DNA of 63,471 nucleotides from Methylobacterium gnaphalii (GCF_007992215.1 NZ_BJZV01000023.1:1-63471), one strand, 5' to 3'; shown: positions 14,164-22,153, counted from the stretch's first letter. Program-made: numbers and translations. The notes: generated from the sequence alone by a model not told the origin.

Positions 14164-14594
14164 CGTTTGGACTCCCGCTTCCAGCAACGGAGGCCGATCC
14201 CCGCAAAAAAGCGAGCGGAACCATTCCGCACCGGAAATCCAAGCCGCTGCATTTCTGCGACGAGCTGTCGCCGATACAGATCGTCTAGGCCGTTCTCATC
14301 GCACCAACGTCGATAACTGTCGTAAAAATCAGCAACAGTTACGGTCTCGCCTCCGCCGCTGATTGTATTGGCTTCTATGAATTGGGCGACAGTTTCGTCA
14401 TTCTTCTCAGCCGGTTTCGGGTACAGGGACGCCCTGACTTGGTCCGGCGTGCCGGCGACGCAAAAGCTGCGGTCGCCCATATAGATCAAGCTTGACGGCT
14501 CAGCGGCGGTTGCGATCGGCGAAAGATGAATGGCGGTGATTGCATGGGGCGAAACGAGCAGCTTCCCGCCGGGCATATAAGATAGTTCGATCAT
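14160..14594 (-). CDS. Protein with primase-helicase C-terminal-like domain
   Basis: Residues 62-140 of this 144-residue protein resemble the winged domain at the C terminus of P4-type primases. They contain VTVADFYDSYRRWCDENG and a later segment MQRLGFPVRNGSARFFAGIG. The primase-helicase at 30032 carries a similar segment (MYNAFYSWCEAN) near its end. The N-terminal half is a separate small beta-rich part. It may be a stand-alone DNA-binding or regulatory version of that domain. The stop overlaps the start of the HD gene. Confidence 0.6.
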   Translation of the reverse strand: MIELSYMPGGKLLVSPHAITAIHLSPIATAAEPSSLIYMGDRSFCVAGTPDQVRASLYPKPAEKNDETVAQFIEANTISGGGETVTVADFYDSYRRWCDENGLDDLYRRQLVAEMQRLGFPVRNGSARFFAGIGLRCWKRESKR

Positions 14595-14639
14595 CGTCCT
14601 GTCGTGTCCTGAATTGCGTTCGACGGAGGTCGCCTCCGC

Positions 14640-14996
14640 CTACGGGCAGGCCATGAAGGCCGCGTGGGCAGCCTGGGCCTTGTTCTCGGCGCGGCGGTAC
14701 TTGGCCGCCGCGTGCTGCTTGATGCGCTCGAGGCGGTCGACCTCGGCGTTCCGCCGGGTCCACTCGGCGCCTCTGGCTCCGGAGCCGAGCAGCTCGACCG
14801 CAGCGCGCGCCCATGCGGAGTCGGCCGCATCCCTTGCCCGGAAGGCAATGGCCGCCCGATCGGCGAGGATCTCGCAGCGGGCGAGCCAAAGCTCGCGGGG
14901 GCCGAGGAGGCTCCTCTTTGCGAGAAACAGCAGCTCGTCGCGATCGAGGTCCTCGACCGTGAGACGGGGGAGCGTGACGGCGCGCTGGCGGGGCAT
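14640..14996 (-). CDS. Hypothetical helical protein
   Basis: The 118-residue protein is Ala/Arg-rich and helical, with a possible coiled coil (RRNAEVDRLERIKQHAAAKY). Its upstream region is array F, which fills the whole gap to the preceding gene and so probably carries its expression signals. No function can be given. Confidence 0.62.
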   Translation of the reverse strand: MPRQRAVTLPRLTVEDLDRDELLFLAKRSLLGPRELWLARCEILADRAAIAFRARDAADSAWARAAVELLGSGARGAEWTRRNAEVDRLERIKQHAAAKYRRAENKAQAAHAAFMACP

Positions 14997-15043
14997 GTTC
15001 GGAGCACCGAAGGTTCGAACGTTCGAACCTCATGAGATCAGAA
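14996..15043. repeat. 8-bp phased repeat array F (6 units)
   Basis: Units read tgttcgga, gcaccgaa, ggttcgaa, cgttcgaa, cctcatga, gatcagaa. The 41-bp space between the start codon at 14996 and the stop of the upstream gene at 15038 is filled by the array. Confidence 0.85.
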
Positions 15044-15529
15044 GGGGAGGGCGTTGCTCTCGTCGTCAACGTCGACGGGCGAGCGGCTCGACCACTCTTC
15101 GCTCGCGTCTCGCGCGCGCATCGGCCGCTCGCTGGGCGGGCGGGGCGGCTTTGGCCGACCGCTCCAGTTCAGGTTGAGCCATAGGCGCCCGGCAGGCGTG
15201 ATCACGGCGAAGTCGACCTGCAGGTCGCTGTCGCGGTTGATCTCAAGCAGGCCGGCCGCGACGAGGGATTGCATGCGATCGTAATTGAGAGAGTGGCCGC
15301 AGCAGAGGTGCCACTGATGATCGCCGTCGCCGGTGAGCCGATAAGGAAACCGCACTCCCCACGGCAGGTGCCCTGTGGCGAGCGTCGAGAAGATATCGAG
15401 GAGCTTGCGCGAGCGCGGTGCCCGCATTGCGATCTCATAGCGCTCCTGCTCAGTTTCCCTTCCGAAGCCGGACGGCGCTTTCTTCGTCGCCTCGGGCGCG
15501 GGCTGTATCTCACGGATCTTGCGGGGCAT
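15038..15529 (-). CDS. Hypothetical protein with an SSB-like acidic C-terminal tail
   Basis: The 163-residue protein has a folded central part with a winged-helix look (RMQSLVAAGLLEINRDSD, then FAVITPAGRLWLNL). It ends in a disordered linker and the acidic tip DVDDESNALPF. That tip resembles the DDDIPF tail of single-stranded DNA-binding protein (ssb at 17745 ends DLDDDIPF), which docks DNA-repair enzymes. It may therefore compete with SSB for such partners. The fold and role are inferred. Confidence 0.6.
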   Translation of the reverse strand: MPRKIREIQPAPEATKKAPSGFGRETEQERYEIAMRAPRSRKLLDIFSTLATGHLPWGVRFPYRLTGDGDHQWHLCCGHSLNYDRMQSLVAAGLLEINRDSDLQVDFAVITPAGRLWLNLNWSGRPKPPRPPSERPMRARDASEEWSSRSPVDVDDESNALPF

Positions 15530-15538
15530 GGCGGCCTC

Positions 15539-16015
15539 TCAGGCGTGGCGCGGATGGGAGAAGAGGTCGGGCTCAGGTTCGATCGCGGGCCGAGGCGCGG
15601 GCGCCGGCATCGAGCCATCGGCGGGCGTGAAGAACCCGAGCTGGCCGGGGCAGGGCCGGAAGGGCAGGGGCTCGGCGTTGGCCAGGACGAAGCCGAACCG
15701 GCCGACGAACCACGGCGAGTCCGAGTGCGTGACGCAATCGCGGATCTCGACAGCCCCGACGATGCCACCGCACTGCTCGCGCAGGTGATCCATCGGCAGG
15801 CCGCCGGCGGCCGTGAGGCGCGCCATGATCGCCGGCTCGGCCTCTGCGAGGCCGAGGAAGTCCTCGAGGTCCTGCGACTTGAGGCCCTTGCCTGCGTGGA
15901 TCAGCGTGCGGCCGCGATGATGCGTCCGCCATTTGCGGTTTTCTATGTCCTTCCCGAGGGCAACGATCGCCCATGCCCAAGGCTGGCGGATCGAGAGCGC
16001 GCGCAGCGGCCTCAT
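15539..16015 (-). CDS. ASCH-domain protein
   Basis: The 158-residue protein opens with the ASCH signature LSIRQPWAWAIVALGKDIEN followed by RGRTLIHAGK. ASCH domains have a PUA-like fold and are thought to bind RNA or modified nucleotides. In phages they are frequent but unassigned. ATG at 16015 was chosen because it starts just before the domain and overlaps the stop of the upstream gene. Confidence 0.82.
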   Translation of the reverse strand: MRPLRALSIRQPWAWAIVALGKDIENRKWRTHHRGRTLIHAGKGLKSQDLEDFLGLAEAEPAIMARLTAAGGLPMDHLREQCGGIVGAVEIRDCVTHSDSPWFVGRFGFVLANAEPLPFRPCPGQLGFFTPADGSMPAPAPRPAIEPEPDLFSHPRHA

Positions 16016-16632
16016 GGCCGCGCCTCCGCCTGCGCGGTCGAGCGTGAGCCGCGGCGCGCGAGCATGTTCGAAATCCACGGCTCGAGCTGGCCGAGATCGG
16101 GGACGCCCGCGATCCGGCGATGGTGTTCGCGCAGATCCGTGAGGCTGACATAGGCAAGGCCTGGGGTCGGCTCGACGCGTTTCCGTATGTGCAGGGTTCC
16201 AGCTTCGTCGCGGTAAGACCATCCGACATTGACGTTGCTCGCCTCGCGAACGGGCGTCATGCCGGGCGTGAGCCACGACAGGCGGATGCGGTGCCGGGCA
16301 TACAGCTCGCGCTCCGCGTCCTGGGTAAGGCTCGCCATGGTCCGGCACATGGTCCCGGCGCACTCGAACCCTTTGTGCGCGACGAGGACGTGATCGTCTG
16401 TGATGGGCTGGACGATCAGGGCACCGATCGTGCCGCCTGCGAGGGACTCGCCTTCCTTGACGTATTTCTCGACGTTGGCGGCCGGATACTTGATCGGGGT
16501 GTGATGCGTGATCATCACCTCGATCTCGACGCCAGGGATTGGCCGCTGGCCGCGGCGATTGAACAGACCAAGGGCGCCGTCGATCGAGCAGACGGGATCG
16601 CCGTTCCGGCCGGTGAAGGGTTTCACGCGCAT
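16012..16632 (-). CDS. Hypothetical protein
   Basis: The 206-residue protein starts at ATG 16632, preceded by GGAG. It contains a beta-rich middle (IGALIVQPITDDHVLVAHKG) and a later helix (SLTQDAERELYARHRI). No family was recognised. It is coupled to the ASCH gene by an ATGA overlap. Confidence 0.6.
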   Translation of the reverse strand: MRVKPFTGRNGDPVCSIDGALGLFNRRGQRPIPGVEIEVMITHHTPIKYPAANVEKYVKEGESLAGGTIGALIVQPITDDHVLVAHKGFECAGTMCRTMASLTQDAERELYARHRIRLSWLTPGMTPVREASNVNVGWSYRDEAGTLHIRKRVEPTPGLAYVSLTDLREHHRRIAGVPDLGQLEPWISNMLARRGSRSTAQAEARP

Positions 16633-16646
16633 CGAACTGGCTCCGG

Positions 16647-16937
16647 CTAGACGGTGATCAGGTGGAAGCGGCGGAATGGCTCGCTTGGCGCATGCGCGAC
16701 GCTCGGCCGCTCGCCGGCGTTCATGATGATGCGAGGCTGCCGGGACGGGTGATCGGCCTCGATCGGAGGCGAAATCCTGGCGCCGAGCCAAGGGGAGGGC
16801 GCAGGCGGCGCATTGGCGATCCGCTCGGCTGCGAGCCGGGCGCGCCGCTCGCGGTGATAGAGGGTGTCGGGCTTGACCCCGAGCTGGGCGGCGAGCTGCC
16901 GGCGCATCTCGGCGCGATTGGCGGTCTGGCGGGGCAT
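16647..16937 (-). CDS. Small HTH-like hypothetical protein
   Basis: The first 40 residues of this 96-residue protein look like a helix-turn-helix (RRQLAAQLGVKPDTLYHRER) and the rest is Pro/Arg-rich and probably disordered. It may be a small DNA-binding regulator of the leftward unit. No family assignment is possible. Confidence 0.58.
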   Translation of the reverse strand: MPRQTANRAEMRRQLAAQLGVKPDTLYHRERRARLAAERIANAPPAPSPWLGARISPPIEADHPSRQPRIIMNAGERPSVAHAPSEPFRRFHLITV

Positions 16938-16940
16938 GGC

Positions 16941-17171
16941 TCAGCAACTCGACGGGCTGACGACGGCGGGGAGGGCGCCCGAATGGCCGGGCTTGCGAGC
17001 GCGCAGGGCCACCACCTCGGCGGCAAGCTGATCGCGCTCGGCCTTGAGCGCGGGGAGGGCTGACAGCTCCCGCGCGGCCTCGCGCAGATGCATGCGGTCG
17101 GGGAGGCGCATCGCGCTTGTCCACGAAGCTTGGTCGACGAGCCGCGCGGCGCGCTGAAAATCGAAGGTCAT
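16941..17171 (-). CDS. Small hypothetical helical protein
   Basis: The 76-residue protein starts at ATG 17171, overlapping the stop of the previous gene. It has a helix with heptad character (LPALKAERDQLAAEVVALRA), so a short coiled coil is likely. Function is unknown. Confidence 0.58.
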   Translation of the reverse strand: MTFDFQRAARLVDQASWTSAMRLPDRMHLREAARELSALPALKAERDQLAAEVVALRARKPGHSGALPAVVSPSSC

Positions 17172-17380
17172 GACTGCGCCGCGGAAAGGCGCGAGCGGCG
17201 GACGCATCCATACCGAGCGACGGCGTCGCCGGCAGTGGCCTCAGGCCGCTCGGCGAGCGCCTCCTGCACCTTGGCGGCGCAACCGGCGGGCGTGACGTCG
17301 ACGACGAGCGGCACCCGGTGTTCGCGGCAGCCGGGGGAGGGCGCCAGGATGCCGGCGCAGGTCACGAATACGAGCAGCAT
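17168..17380 (-). CDS. Small probably exported protein
   Basis: The 70-residue protein has a short hydrophobic start (MLLVFVTCAGILAPSP) that may act as a signal sequence or membrane anchor. The mature part has Cys residues spaced like disulfide partners. It is the gene just downstream of array G. Function is unknown. Confidence 0.52.
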   Translation of the reverse strand: MLLVFVTCAGILAPSPGCREHRVPLVVDVTPAGCAAKVQEALAERPEATAGDAVARYGCVRRSRLSAAQS

Positions 17381-17395
17381 GAGGCGTCCTTTCGC

Positions 17396-17443
17396 AGCTT
17401 GAAGGTTCTAAGGTCCGGAGGTCCGAAGGTTCGGACCTCAGAG
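17396..17443. repeat. 8-bp phased repeat array G (6 units)
   Basis: Units read agcttgaa, ggttctaa, ggtccgga, ggtccgaa, ggttcgga, cctcagag. The array fills nearly all of the gap between the gene starting at 17380 and the stop codon at 17438, and the last unit runs into that stop codon. Confidence 0.85.
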
Positions 17444-17737
17444 GTCACTGCCGGGGACGATCAGCGCCCTGGCGGCGGCCGGGAGCATCGGGTAGGCGCG
17501 CCGGGCGCTGGCGATCCCGTTGGCGCCCGACAGCCCAAGCGGGTGGCTGATCTCCGGAAAGGCTCGGCCGATCTCCCGTCCGAGCCGAAACAGTTCCCGT
17601 TGGCAGATCTCGCGCACCCGTTGGGTCGAGAGGCCGAGTTCCAGCGCCAGTTCTGCCGGCGCTCGGCCGCGGGCGACGATCTGAGAGACGATCCGCGCCC
17701 GGCCGGCTGCTGTGAGGTGAGCGGGCTTGCGCCGCAT
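17438..17737 (-). CDS. Helix-turn-helix hypothetical protein
   Basis: The 99-residue protein has a region like sigma-factor domain 4 or simple HTH proteins (RAPAELALELGLSTQRVREI). It is encoded right after ssb on the same strand, seven bases away, so it is probably co-transcribed. It may regulate transcription in the leftward unit. Confidence 0.6.
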   Translation of the reverse strand: MRRKPAHLTAAGRARIVSQIVARGRAPAELALELGLSTQRVREICQRELFRLGREIGRAFPEISHPLGLSGANGIASARRAYPMLPAAARALIVPGSDL

Positions 17738-17744
17738 GGTCGGG

Positions 17745-18221
17745 CTAGAACGGAATATCGTCGTCGAGATCGTAGGGCGGCCGTCCCCCGCCCCCCGCCC
17801 CGCTGCTCGGACGGCGCTCGCCGGAACCCTCGCGCGAGCGGGTCGAGCCGTAGTCGTCCTGGCTCGGCGCGCTCCGCTGTGGGGGCGTCATCAGCCGGAC
17901 TTCGCCATTGAAGTTTTCGAGAACGATCTCGGTCGAGAACTTTTCGACGCCGGCCTGATCCGTCCATTTCCGGGTGCGGATCGCCCCCTCAATCAAAAGG
18001 CGATCGCCCTTGTGGGCGTACTGCTCGATGACGCGCACGAGGTTCTGATTGAACACCGTCACGCGATGCCACTCGGTGCGTTCCTTACGCTCGCCGGTCT
18101 CCTTGTCCTTCCACGTGTCCGACGTTGCGAGCCGTAGCGTCGCGACCTTGTCGCCGCTCGGCATCGCACGGATCTCGGGATCGGCTCCGAGGTTCCCGAT
18201 GAGGGTTGCTTTGTTGTACAT
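17745..18221 (-). CDS. ssb: Single-stranded DNA-binding protein
   Basis: The 158-residue protein shows the typical SSB start (MYNKATLIGNLGADPEIR), the OB-fold core (TEWHRVTVFNQN, KGDRLLIEGAIRTRKW), a Gly/Ser-rich linker and the acidic tip YDLDDDIPF. It would coat single-stranded DNA during phage replication and recruit host partners through its tip. Together with dnaN and the primase-helicase it forms the phage's own replication set. Array H lies directly upstream. Confidence 0.95.
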   Translation of the reverse strand: MYNKATLIGNLGADPEIRAMPSGDKVATLRLATSDTWKDKETGERKERTEWHRVTVFNQNLVRVIEQYAHKGDRLLIEGAIRTRKWTDQAGVEKFSTEIVLENFNGEVRLMTPPQRSAPSQDDYGSTRSREGSGERRPSSGAGGGGRPPYDLDDDIPF

Positions 18222-18224
18222 GAC

Positions 18225-18264
18225 GGTTCTGACCTTCTAAGGTTCTATGGTTCTGAGGTTCGAA
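18225..18264. repeat. 8-bp phased repeat array H (5 units)
   Basis: Units read ggttctga, ccttctaa, ggttctat, ggttctga, ggttcgaa. The array fills the space between the ssb start codon (18221) and the stop of gapR (18267). This is the most regular of the arrays. Confidence 0.88.
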
Positions 18265-18266
18265 GG

Positions 18267-18545
18267 TCAGGCAGCCATCCCGAGCGCCTGCAGGTACAGC
18301 TCGAGGATCGCCTCCCGTTCGGTGCGCTCCGAGTGGTCCTGCTTGCGAATGGCGAGGATCGAGCGGACGGCCTTGACGTCGAAGCCGCGGCCTTTCAGCT
18401 CGGCGAACACCTCTTTGATGTCCCCGGAGACGGCCGCTTTCTCCTCCTCGAGGCGCTCGATCCGCTCGATGAACTGTTTCAGCTCGTCGGCGGCGACGCC
18501 TTCCGAGCTGCTGACGTGTTTGATGGCCGCGGTGTCTGTGGTCAT
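18267..18545 (-). CDS. gapR: GapR-family (DUF2312) DNA-binding protein
   Basis: The 92-residue protein matches GapR throughout: a first helical part (LKQFIERIERLEEEKAAVSG), then the hallmark KGRGFDVKAVRSILAIRKQD and a C-terminal helix. GapR proteins are found in Alphaproteobacteria and bind overtwisted AT-rich DNA ahead of replication forks, stimulating topoisomerases. A phage copy may help its own replication or alter the host nucleoid. The upstream gene overlaps its start (ATGA). Confidence 0.92.
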   Translation of the reverse strand: MTTDTAAIKHVSSSEGVAADELKQFIERIERLEEEKAAVSGDIKEVFAELKGRGFDVKAVRSILAIRKQDHSERTEREAILELYLQALGMAA

Positions 18546-18772
18546 AGCTTCACGGGCTCCGGTGGTTTCGCGTCAGCGATGGCGTCCGCGAGGATCTGAA
18601 AGGCGACCGCGGCAGCGATGCCCGCCGGGCTCCGGTGGTCGGCGACCGGCTGCAGCACGCCGTGTGCGGCCTCGATCGCGTCGAGCAGCGCGGCGGAGAG
18701 CGTGACAGCCTCGGCGTGGAAGGCGCCGCAAAGCATCCTGACGCGCGCGCCGAGGTCGGCATCGCGGGTCAT
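18542..18772 (-). CDS. Small hypothetical protein
   Basis: The 76-residue protein is Ala-rich and helical. It overlaps both neighbours by four bases (ATGA), so it is a tightly coupled member of the dnaN-to-ssb operon. No function is recognised. Confidence 0.6.
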   Translation of the reverse strand: MTRDADLGARVRMLCGAFHAEAVTLSAALLDAIEAAHGVLQPVADHRSPAGIAAAVAFQILADAIADAKPPEPVKL

Positions 18773-19218
18773 CGGGCTTCGCGCTCGGCGCAGCGGGCGA
18801 GGTAGGCGCGGCCGATTGCGGCGTTAAAAGCGCGCTCGATCGTGTCGCAGTGCGTTACGAGGGCATGGTGCCCAAAGCTCAGGTCACGGCAGCCGACGGC
18901 GAAAACGGGGACCTGACTGGCGAGGGCCGCGCCGACCTCGACAAAGGCCCCTTTCAGGACCTCGCCGGGTTCTCGGTAGACGATCAGGGCGCCCGACCGG
19001 GCGGCCTCCGCAACGCATCGCCGCCACAGGTCTCTGAAGCATGCCGTTTCGCCAGCGCCGGCCTCATCGATCCAGGTCGAGATGATCGGCACGCCGCCGG
19101 CGCGCACGCCGCGCCAGCGAGGCGCGTGTACGGTTTTGCTGGCGATGTAGATCCCGTGACCGGCCTTCGCCTGATCGCGCGCAAGAATGTCCTGAAAGAT
19201 CGTGATCAGCCGGCGCAT
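18769..19218 (-). CDS. Nucleoside 2-deoxyribosyltransferase-like protein
   Basis: The 149-residue protein has a Rossmann-like start (IYIASKTVHAPRWR), an acidic segment (ISTWIDEAGAGE) and the sequence ALIVYREPGEVLKGAFVEVG, where the Glu residues match the active-site region of nucleoside 2-deoxyribosyltransferase-like folds. Such enzymes swap bases on deoxynucleosides and fit the nucleotide-metabolism set here. The assignment is by pattern and could instead be a related DUF4406-type protein. Confidence 0.55.
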   Translation of the reverse strand: MRRLITIFQDILARDQAKAGHGIYIASKTVHAPRWRGVRAGGVPIISTWIDEAGAGETACFRDLWRRCVAEAARSGALIVYREPGEVLKGAFVEVGAALASQVPVFAVGCRDLSFGHHALVTHCDTIERAFNAAIGRAYLARCAEREAR

Positions 19219-19268
19219 GGCGAGCCTCGGAAGTGAGCGGAGCGGGGAGGGCGGTTCGGCCGGGTGGC

Positions 19269-20435
19269 TCAGATCCGCAGGGGCATCAGGACGTAGAGGC
19301 CTTCCGCCAGTCGATCGCCGATGACGATCGGGGCCGTGTTGTCGGCGCCGAGGTGCAGCGTCGTGACGTCGCTGCCCGAGTGATCGAGGATCTCGGCGAG
19401 GTATCGGGAATTGAAGCCGATCTCGAAGGGCGTGCCCTCAAACTCAATATCGAGTTCGTCGCTAGCTTCACTCTCGATGTCGTGATTGCGGAGGGTGATG
19501 CCGAGCAGGTTCTCGCTGAACTGCAGTTTCACGCCCCGGACTTTCTCTCCGGACAGGGTCGCGACGCGCCCGAGCGCCTCGATCAGCGCCAGGGTCGGGG
19601 CGCGCGCCTCATTCTGAAACTGCGTGGGGATCACGCGCTGATAGTCGGGGAACGTCCCGTCGATCAGCTTCGAGACGATCGATGTCGTGCCGGCACTCGC
19701 GCGGATCTTCGAGCGCGTGACGATCAGCTCGACGTCGCCGTCGCCGGTATCGGCTCCGAGGGCGCCGAAAATCGCCACGGCCTTGCGCGGGATGATGATG
19801 CCCGGCATCAGCGGGTCGAGGCCCTGCGCGTGCGTGGAGTCGATCCGCGCGAGCTGGTGCCCGGTCGTGGCGACGAAGCGCAGCGTTGGCTCGCCGTCGA
19901 TCGTGACGACGTGGGTATAGATCCCATTCAGATAGTAGCGGGTTTCCTCGTTCGAGATCGCGAAGGCGCACCGGCTGATCATGTCCGCCAGGACCTTCCC
20001 GGCTAGCGTCAGCCGGAAGGCGCCCGGCTCGCCGTGATGCGCTCCGGTCAGCTCGGGGAAGTCGCTCGCCGGCAGGGTGCCAAACTGGAACTTGGACCGA
20101 CCGGACTTGACGACGAGCCGCCCTGTCTTCTCGTCATAGTTGAGCGAAACGGTATTATTCGCTTCGAATTTGCTGACGATCGCCTCGAGCGGCGTGAGCG
20201 GCACGGTGAGCGCGCCTCCGCCGCTCACGGCGGCCGGAACCCTTGCGGTGACTTCAATGTCGAGGTCGGTCCCTGTCACCGTCAGGGTGTCCCCGTCCGC
20301 TCGCAGGAGTGCGTTCGACAGGATCGGGATCGTGTTCCGGCGCTCGACGGCCTTGAGGGTGCGTTTGAGCGCTGCGAGCAGCGGAGCGCGCTCGATCGAC
20401 AGCGCAAAGCCGTCGGGCTGGTTTGTCGTCGGCAT
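19269..20435 (-). CDS. dnaN: DNA polymerase III beta subunit (sliding clamp)
   Basis: The 388-residue protein is a full-length DnaN with three clamp domains. It shows NTIPILSNALLRA early, LPASDFPEL in the middle, and the usual C-terminal VLMPLRI. It would form the ring that tethers a polymerase to DNA. No polymerase gene is visible, so the clamp probably serves the host polymerase III or displaces the host clamp. A phage-encoded bacterial-type clamp is uncommon. It lies in the leftward early unit with ssb and gapR. Confidence 0.95.
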   Translation of the reverse strand: MPTTNQPDGFALSIERAPLLAALKRTLKAVERRNTIPILSNALLRADGDTLTVTGTDLDIEVTARVPAAVSGGGALTVPLTPLEAIVSKFEANNTVSLNYDEKTGRLVVKSGRSKFQFGTLPASDFPELTGAHHGEPGAFRLTLAGKVLADMISRCAFAISNEETRYYLNGIYTHVVTIDGEPTLRFVATTGHQLARIDSTHAQGLDPLMPGIIIPRKAVAIFGALGADTGDGDVELIVTRSKIRASAGTTSIVSKLIDGTFPDYQRVIPTQFQNEARAPTLALIEALGRVATLSGEKVRGVKLQFSENLLGITLRNHDIESEASDELDIEFEGTPFEIGFNSRYLAEILDHSGSDVTTLHLGADNTAPIVIGDRLAEGLYVLMPLRI

Positions 20436-20438
20436 GGC

Positions 20439-20696
20439 TCAGGCTTTCGATCGGAGGGCGCGCTCGACGAGATCGGGCAGGCGCGTGAGGTGTGGGTGGG
20501 CGCGCCCAAGCCAAATGGCCGCCTCAGTGAGGTCGCCTGCAGCGAGTAGGGCGCGCGCGTGTTCAAGGGCTCTGGCGTCGAGCGCGCGTTCCTGGCCCTC
20601 GTGGCAGGGGAAAGGGCACGAGGCTCGCTCGCCGCGAGCTTTCAGCTCGTCGCTAAGCTGACCGGCCGTAAAGGCCGCGAGGGCGGTGCTGCGCAT
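20439..20696 (-). CDS. Small hypothetical protein
   Basis: The 85-residue helical protein has two cysteines in CPFPCHEGQER and a C-terminal helix (LTEAAIWLGRAHPHLTRL). It ends three bases before dnaN and is probably co-translated with it. No family is recognised. Confidence 0.6.
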   Translation of the reverse strand: MRSTALAAFTAGQLSDELKARGERASCPFPCHEGQERALDARALEHARALLAAGDLTEAAIWLGRAHPHLTRLPDLVERALRSKA

Positions 20697-20699
20697 GTC

Positions 20700-21326
20700 T
20701 CACGCTCCCTCAAACGGAAGGCTGGCGTGCGCCTCGCCGCGCAGGGCCGGCAGGTAGCGCTCAAACCGGGCGATGATCTGCTCTGCGATCTTGTCGGGCG
20801 ATTGCCAGCGGCGGATGCTACGGCCGGGCTGCACGCCGTCGATCTCGTGCTTCCACTTCCGGGCGCTCGGCCGATGGAAGTCGCGATGCTCGATCGCCAG
20901 ACAGAGCACATCGATCTCGGCGATCTGCCGGCGCTCGTCAGCAGACGGCAGTCGCAGGCCGGCTGCCTCGTGAATGACCCGATCGTGCCGGAGCTTGAAC
21001 TCCGCGACCGCCCGCTTGATCACAATGGCGGCGGTCTCATTGAAGACTTCCCGCGCCGTGTTCTGCAGAGCTTGCAGGACCGGCGTCGCAATCTCCCCAA
21101 GGCGCTCCTCGTGCCCGTCGTGCAGAAGCCAGTACGGCTTGAGCGGCTCGGGGCAGAAGTCGAGCCCGATCAGGACGTGCAGGCCAACGGAAACTTGCTG
21201 ATAGCCGGCGCCGACGTAGCGGTTGAGATTAGCGAGAGCGTGCGCCATCGCGACGAAGTCGACCTGATCGAGGCTCGGATTGACGAGGTCGATCGGCTGG
21301 CCGTTGCAGTTCGGAATCCACGTCAT
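20700..21326 (-). CDS. HD-domain phosphohydrolase (YfbR-like)
   Basis: The 208-residue protein follows the pattern of phage HD hydrolases: an opening with PIDLVNPSLDQVDFVAMAHA, a segment YQQVSVGLHVLIGL with the first metal His, and WLLHDGHEERLGEI with the HD pair. Related YfbR-type enzymes remove phosphate from deoxynucleotides. It would complement the dNMP kinase in shaping nucleotide pools. The start overlaps the stop of the upstream gene. Confidence 0.78.
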   Translation of the reverse strand: MTWIPNCNGQPIDLVNPSLDQVDFVAMAHALANLNRYVGAGYQQVSVGLHVLIGLDFCPEPLKPYWLLHDGHEERLGEIATPVLQALQNTAREVFNETAAIVIKRAVAEFKLRHDRVIHEAAGLRLPSADERRQIAEIDVLCLAIEHRDFHRPSARKWKHEIDGVQPGRSIRRWQSPDKIAEQIIARFERYLPALRGEAHASLPFEGA

Positions 21327-21562
21327 ACGGCGGCCCCTGTCAGTGTGAGGACGTGCTTGCGGGCCGCGCTGTCGGCGCGTTCCTGAATCTTCGGGTGGCC
21401 GTCGATCGCCAGCTTGCAGAGGATCTCCACGGCGGAAGCGGCCTGCCGTCTGGCGCCAGCGCCGACCGTCAGCGTCGCCTCGACGTTGGCGTGCCAGTAT
21501 TTGAAGGCAGCGAAGGCGAGGCCGCCCGCGCGCCTGGCGTGATCGGCGGCCTCGACGCGCAT
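21323..21562 (-). CDS. Small hypothetical protein
   Basis: The 79-residue protein is Ala-rich and helical (ADHARRAGGLAFAAFKYWHA, then ASAVEILCKLAIDGHPK). It is coupled to the HD gene by an ATGA overlap and starts two bases after the upstream gene. Function is unknown. Confidence 0.6.
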   Translation of the reverse strand: MRVEAADHARRAGGLAFAAFKYWHANVEATLTVGAGARRQAASAVEILCKLAIDGHPKIQERADSAARKHVLTLTGAAV

Positions 21563-21563
21563 G

Positions 21564-22124
21564 TCAGGCAGCCTCGTAGAAGCGGGCGGCGTGCTGCGCG
21601 GCGGCGCGGCTTCCGGCGTCCATCAGCCGCTTGGCGGGGTTGCGCTCCGGCTCGACATTCGAGGCGCGGCGCTCGTTCAGGCTGGCGATGATCCGCGAGG
21701 CGTCCGGCATCAGGCGGGCCGCCTCGGTGGCGCCGAACCCGGCGGCGCGTAAGGCCACCTCGTCGACCTGGCCGTCGCACTGGATCGCGATTTCGCGAAC
21801 GGCTCGGGTGAACTCCGCGAGCCGGGCGACCTGCGAGCGGGGCAGATGGGGAAGGGTTTCGCCGATCAGCGTCGTGATCACGGCGCTCGGATCGGACTGA
21901 GCCAGCGTGCGCAGAAGCGCGTCCGCGAGGCGCCCGGCGGTTAGCTCGGGAGAGCCTTTTAGGGCGAAGGCGATTTCGTGATTGGCCAGGGGCGCAAGGT
22001 GCCCGGCGAGCCATCCGCGCAGATCCGCGAAGGGGTAGAGCGAGCGAAGCTTGTCGCTCAAATAGTCCAAAAGTGCCGCACGGGTGCGCGGATCGTCGTG
22101 CTTAACCGCTGGAACAAGGCTCAT
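21564..22124 (-). CDS. First gene of the leftward early unit, hypothetical
   Basis: The 186-residue helical protein is the first gene behind the repressor-controlled leftward promoter. Position suggests a role like lambda N or an early regulator, but no such motif is visible. It contains the segments LSDKLRSLYPFADLRGWLAG and RLAEFTRAVREIAIQCDG. AGAGGGGG precedes the ATG at 22124. Confidence 0.62.
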   Translation of the reverse strand: MSLVPAVKHDDPRTRAALLDYLSDKLRSLYPFADLRGWLAGHLAPLANHEIAFALKGSPELTAGRLADALLRTLAQSDPSAVITTLIGETLPHLPRSQVARLAEFTRAVREIAIQCDGQVDEVALRAAGFGATEAARLMPDASRIIASLNERRASNVEPERNPAKRLMDAGSRAAAQHAARFYEAA

Positions 22125-22153
22125 GTCGGCCCCCTCTTGGTCTGAGGAGGCCG

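Noticed and set aside
17396..18264. Arrays G and H considered as CRISPR-like repeats
   Set aside because: The repeat unit is 8 bp without spacers of unique sequence, and no cas genes are present.
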